From contig JAGGSL010000071.1 of assembly GCA_021159125.1 (NCBI GenBank), positions 1 to 6,635 on the forward strand: a stretch of 6,635 nucleotides of DNA, written 5' to 3'. Position 1 is the stretch's first letter. Each line of letters begins with the position of its first letter. The notes beneath the pieces were generated by a model, which was given only the letters and a program-made list of their open reading frames with translations, did no database searches and was not told the DNA's origin. The DNA is from Thermoplasmata archaeon. Its GTDB lineage: Archaea; Thermoplasmatota; E2; UBA202; DSCA01. Position numbers and translations under genes: made by a program. Of the stretch, positions 5,343 to 6,635 are shown one piece after another.

Positions 5343-5650
5343 TAGGAATAAACGTTAAGGAACCGGAAAAGGAATGCAACGATAAGAATTGCCCGTTTCA
5401 TGGCACTCTCTCTGTAAGAGGGATACTTCTGACAGGAAAAATTGTGTCGGATGCCATGGATAAGACGGTGGTTGTGGAGAAAACGAGGATGCACTATGTG
5501 CCGAAATACGAGAGGTACGAGAAAAGGACAAACAGGTATAAGGCTCACCTGCCTCCGTGCATAGAGGCAAAAAAGGGCGATGAAGTCACAATTGCGGAAT
5601 GCCGCCCGATAAGCAAAACAGTATCATTTGTAGTGGTGGAGAGAAAATGA
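5339..5650 (+). CDS. rps17: 30S ribosomal protein S17 (uS17)
   Basis: Small-subunit protein with an OB fold that binds 16S rRNA and is important for early assembly. The product is 103 residues, normal for archaea and longer than bacterial S17. The archaeal N-terminal segment contains VKEPEKECNDKNCPFHG (6-22). Cys13, Cys18 and His21 sit close together, with further cysteines at 74 and 88, so metal binding is conceivable but not shown. The core includes GKIVSDAMDKTVVVEKTR (33-50), HYVPKYERYEKR (52-63), HLPPCIEAKKGDEVTI (70-85) and the signature ECRPISKTVSFVVVE (87-101). The ATG overlaps the Rpp29 stop as ATGA and is preceded by AAGGA (5327-5331) at seven bases. Confidence 0.97.
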   Translation: MIGINVKEPEKECNDKNCPFHGTLSVRGILLTGKIVSDAMDKTVVVEKTRMHYVPKYERYEKRTNRYKAHLPPCIEAKKGDEVTIAECRPISKTVSFVVVERK

Positions 5651-6045
5651 AGGGAATCGCATCTAAAGTAACGAGGGGTCTGTCAACCGGCTCACGCCTT
5701 GATTGTGTTGACAATACAGGGGCAAGAGTCGTCGAGATTATTGCAGTGAAGCACATAAAAACAACCCGCCGCCAGTATCCGTCAGCTGGAGTAGGCGATT
5801 TAGTGGTGGTAACAGTCAAAAAAGGCAAGCCGGAGATGAAGCGGCAGATGTTCAATGCAGTCATCGTAAGGCAGAGAATGCCGTACCGGCGCCCCGATGG
5901 TACGAAGGTTCAGTTTGAGGATAATGCAGCCGTTATAGTCACCCCAGAGGGAGACATGAAAGGTTCAGCAATAAAAGGGCCTGTGGCAAGGGAAGCGGCG
6001 GAAAGATGGCCGCGCATATCTGCTACGGCTTCAACCATAGTGTGA
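5647..6045 (+). CDS. rpl14: 50S ribosomal protein L14 (uL14)
   Basis: Large-subunit protein that binds 23S rRNA and forms intersubunit bridges with 16S rRNA. The product is 132 residues, the archaeal length. Conserved segments are GLSTGSRLDCVDNTGARVVE (11-30), VKHIKTTRRQYPSAGVGDLV (34-53), the KKGKPEMKRQMFNAVIVRQR block (58-77), RRPDGTKVQFEDNAAVIV (81-98) and GSAIKGPVAREAAERWPRIS (106-125). The ATG at 5647 is chosen over the frame's first ATG at 5599. The 16 residues upstream would lie inside S17 and have no family counterpart, whereas 5647 overlaps the S17 stop as ATGA and follows GGTGGAG at 5635-5641. The stop is four bases before L24. Confidence 0.97.
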   Translation: MKGIASKVTRGLSTGSRLDCVDNTGARVVEIIAVKHIKTTRRQYPSAGVGDLVVVTVKKGKPEMKRQMFNAVIVRQRMPYRRPDGTKVQFEDNAAVIVTPEGDMKGSAIKGPVAREAAERWPRISATASTIV

Positions 6046-6049
6046 TATC

Positions 6050-6635
6050 ATGAATTCGATACAGCCAAGAAAACAGAGGAAGAATCTATACAATGCCCCA
6101 CTCCATAAAAGGAGGAAGTGGCTTGCGTCCCATCTTGCGGAGGATTTGATGCTCAAATACAACAAAAGGAGCGTTCCTGTCGTGAGGGGCGATACCGTAA
6201 AAGTGGTAAGGGGCAATTTTAAAAATCATGTGGACAAGGTCAGGGAAGTTGATCTTGTGAAACAGGTGATAGAGGTTGAGGGCGTTGTCACGACAAAAGT
6301 GGACGGAAGCAAGGTTCCAAGGCCGATTCATCCCTCGAACGTGATAATAACAAAGCTGAACCTCACTGACCCGCGCAGAAGGGAAAAGCTGGAGAGAGGT
6401 CTGTCCGAAGAGGCGAAGAAAGAAATAGAAATGGAAGCCAAGAGGCAGATTGAAGAAGAACGGCTTGAGGAAGAGCGCAGAAAGGAAGAGAAGGAAACAG
6501 CAGCAGAAGCAAAAGAAGCCCAGGAAGAGCCGGAGGAGCAGGCAAAGCAACCAGAAGAGAAAGCAGCAGAGGAGGCGGTAGAAGAGCCAGAGGGGAAACC
6601 AGAGAAAGTAGAAGAAGTTGAGGAAAAGACAGAGG
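6050..6635 (+). CDS. rpl24: 50S ribosomal protein L24 (uL24), partial, with long acidic/charged C-terminal tail
   Basis: Large-subunit protein that starts assembly on 23S rRNA and sits near the tunnel exit. No stop occurs before the window ends, so 195 complete codons are visible. The N-terminus QPRKQRKNLYNAPLHKRRKW (5-24) and SVPVVRGDTVKVVRGNFKNH (41-60), which holds the KOW motif, identify archaeal L24/L26e. The core ends at about residue 113 with RPIHPSNVIITKLNLTDPRR (91-110). After it, residues 118-195 and beyond are almost entirely Glu, Lys, Arg, Ala, Gln, Pro and Val, with helical ERLEEERRKEEKE (137-149) and then EEP/KPE repeats. Archaeal L24 proteins are usually near 115-125 residues, so this is a long added tail. 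The ATG lies four bases after the L14 stop in TGATATCATG, resembling the S19-L22 junction. Total length is unknown. Confidence 0.93.
   Translation, partial: MNSIQPRKQRKNLYNAPLHKRRKWLASHLAEDLMLKYNKRSVPVVRGDTVKVVRGNFKNHVDKVREVDLVKQVIEVEGVVTTKVDGSKVPRPIHPSNVIITKLNLTDPRRREKLERGLSEEAKKEIEMEAKRQIEEERLEEERRKEEKETAAEAKEAQEEPEEQAKQPEEKAAEEAVEEPEGKPEKVEEVEEKTE

Noticed and set aside
5599..5646. Upstream ATG extending L14 by 16 residues
   Set aside because: The segment lies wholly within S17, has no L14 family counterpart, and the ATGA overlap at 5647 has its own ribosome-binding site.
6086..6550. Open frame of 154 codons on the - strand opposite L24, with Leu/Phe/Cys-rich apparent membrane segments
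   Set aside because: The hydrophobic runs are the reverse complement of the Glu/Lys-rich L24 tail, so they are an artefact of antisense reading.
6401..6635. Simple-sequence repeat or assembly artefact at the purine-rich right end
   Set aside because: The GAA/GAG-rich stretch is irregular and has no exact tandem unit. It stays in the L24 frame and starts after a complete L24 core, so a coding tail explains it better.
1..6635. CRISPR arrays, tRNA or rRNA genes, insertion sequences, attachment sites, internal terminators
   Set aside because: No spaced direct repeats, cloverleaf-like segments, transposase-like proteins or intergenic gaps above 10 nt exist between 143 and the window end, leaving no room or signal for them.

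Overview
This window is the 5' end of an archaeal ribosomal-protein supercluster (the S10-spc region). All thirteen recognised genes lie on the + strand and are packed almost without gaps: L3, L4, L23, L2, S19, L22, S3, L29, aIF1/SUI1, RNase P subunit Rpp29, S17, L14 and the start of L24. Two things mark it as archaeal. The aIF1-Rpp29 pair sits between L29 and S17, where bacteria go straight from L29 to S17. The proteins are also of the archaeal type, for example long L3, basic S19, S17 with a CPFHG motif, and L24 with an APLHKRRK motif. The sequences look euryarchaeal, perhaps Thermoplasmata-like, but I cannot fix the lineage without a search. The coding strand is purine-rich, with many AGG/AGA arginine and ATA isoleucine codons. 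That fits many archaea and is not diagnostic.

Layout. Bases 1-142 are non-coding on the + strand. They hold a TATA-like box (86-93), a short inverted repeat just after it (91-106), and the Shine-Dalgarno site of L3. A divergent gene might begin at base 18 on the - strand, but only six codons would be visible. From 143 to the window end the sequence is continuous coding. Neighbours either overlap by 1-19 nt or are separated by at most 10 nt, so the genes are probably co-transcribed and translationally coupled. L24 runs off the right edge.

Function. L3, L4, L23, L2, L22, L29, L14 and L24 are large-subunit proteins. They include parts of the peptidyl-transferase surroundings (L2, L3), the exit tunnel (L4, L22) and the tunnel exit (L23, L24, L29). 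S19, S3 and S17 are small-subunit proteins. aIF1 controls start-codon selection, and Rpp29 belongs to the RNase P holoenzyme that matures tRNA 5' ends. The window therefore couples ribosome production to initiation and tRNA processing.

Most of this is ordinary, highly conserved sequence, and I found no new multi-gene system. Points worth a second look are a tandem helix-hairpin-helix module fused to the C-terminus of S3, a long Glu/Lys/Ala-rich tail on L24, a recurring GGTGA-N5/6-start ribosome-binding arrangement in which the upstream TGA stop sometimes forms part of the site, a Cys4 knuckle on aIF1, and the palindrome beside the promoter. Three start sites were moved from the longest-frame position: L3 to 143, S3 to 3728 and L14 to 5647.
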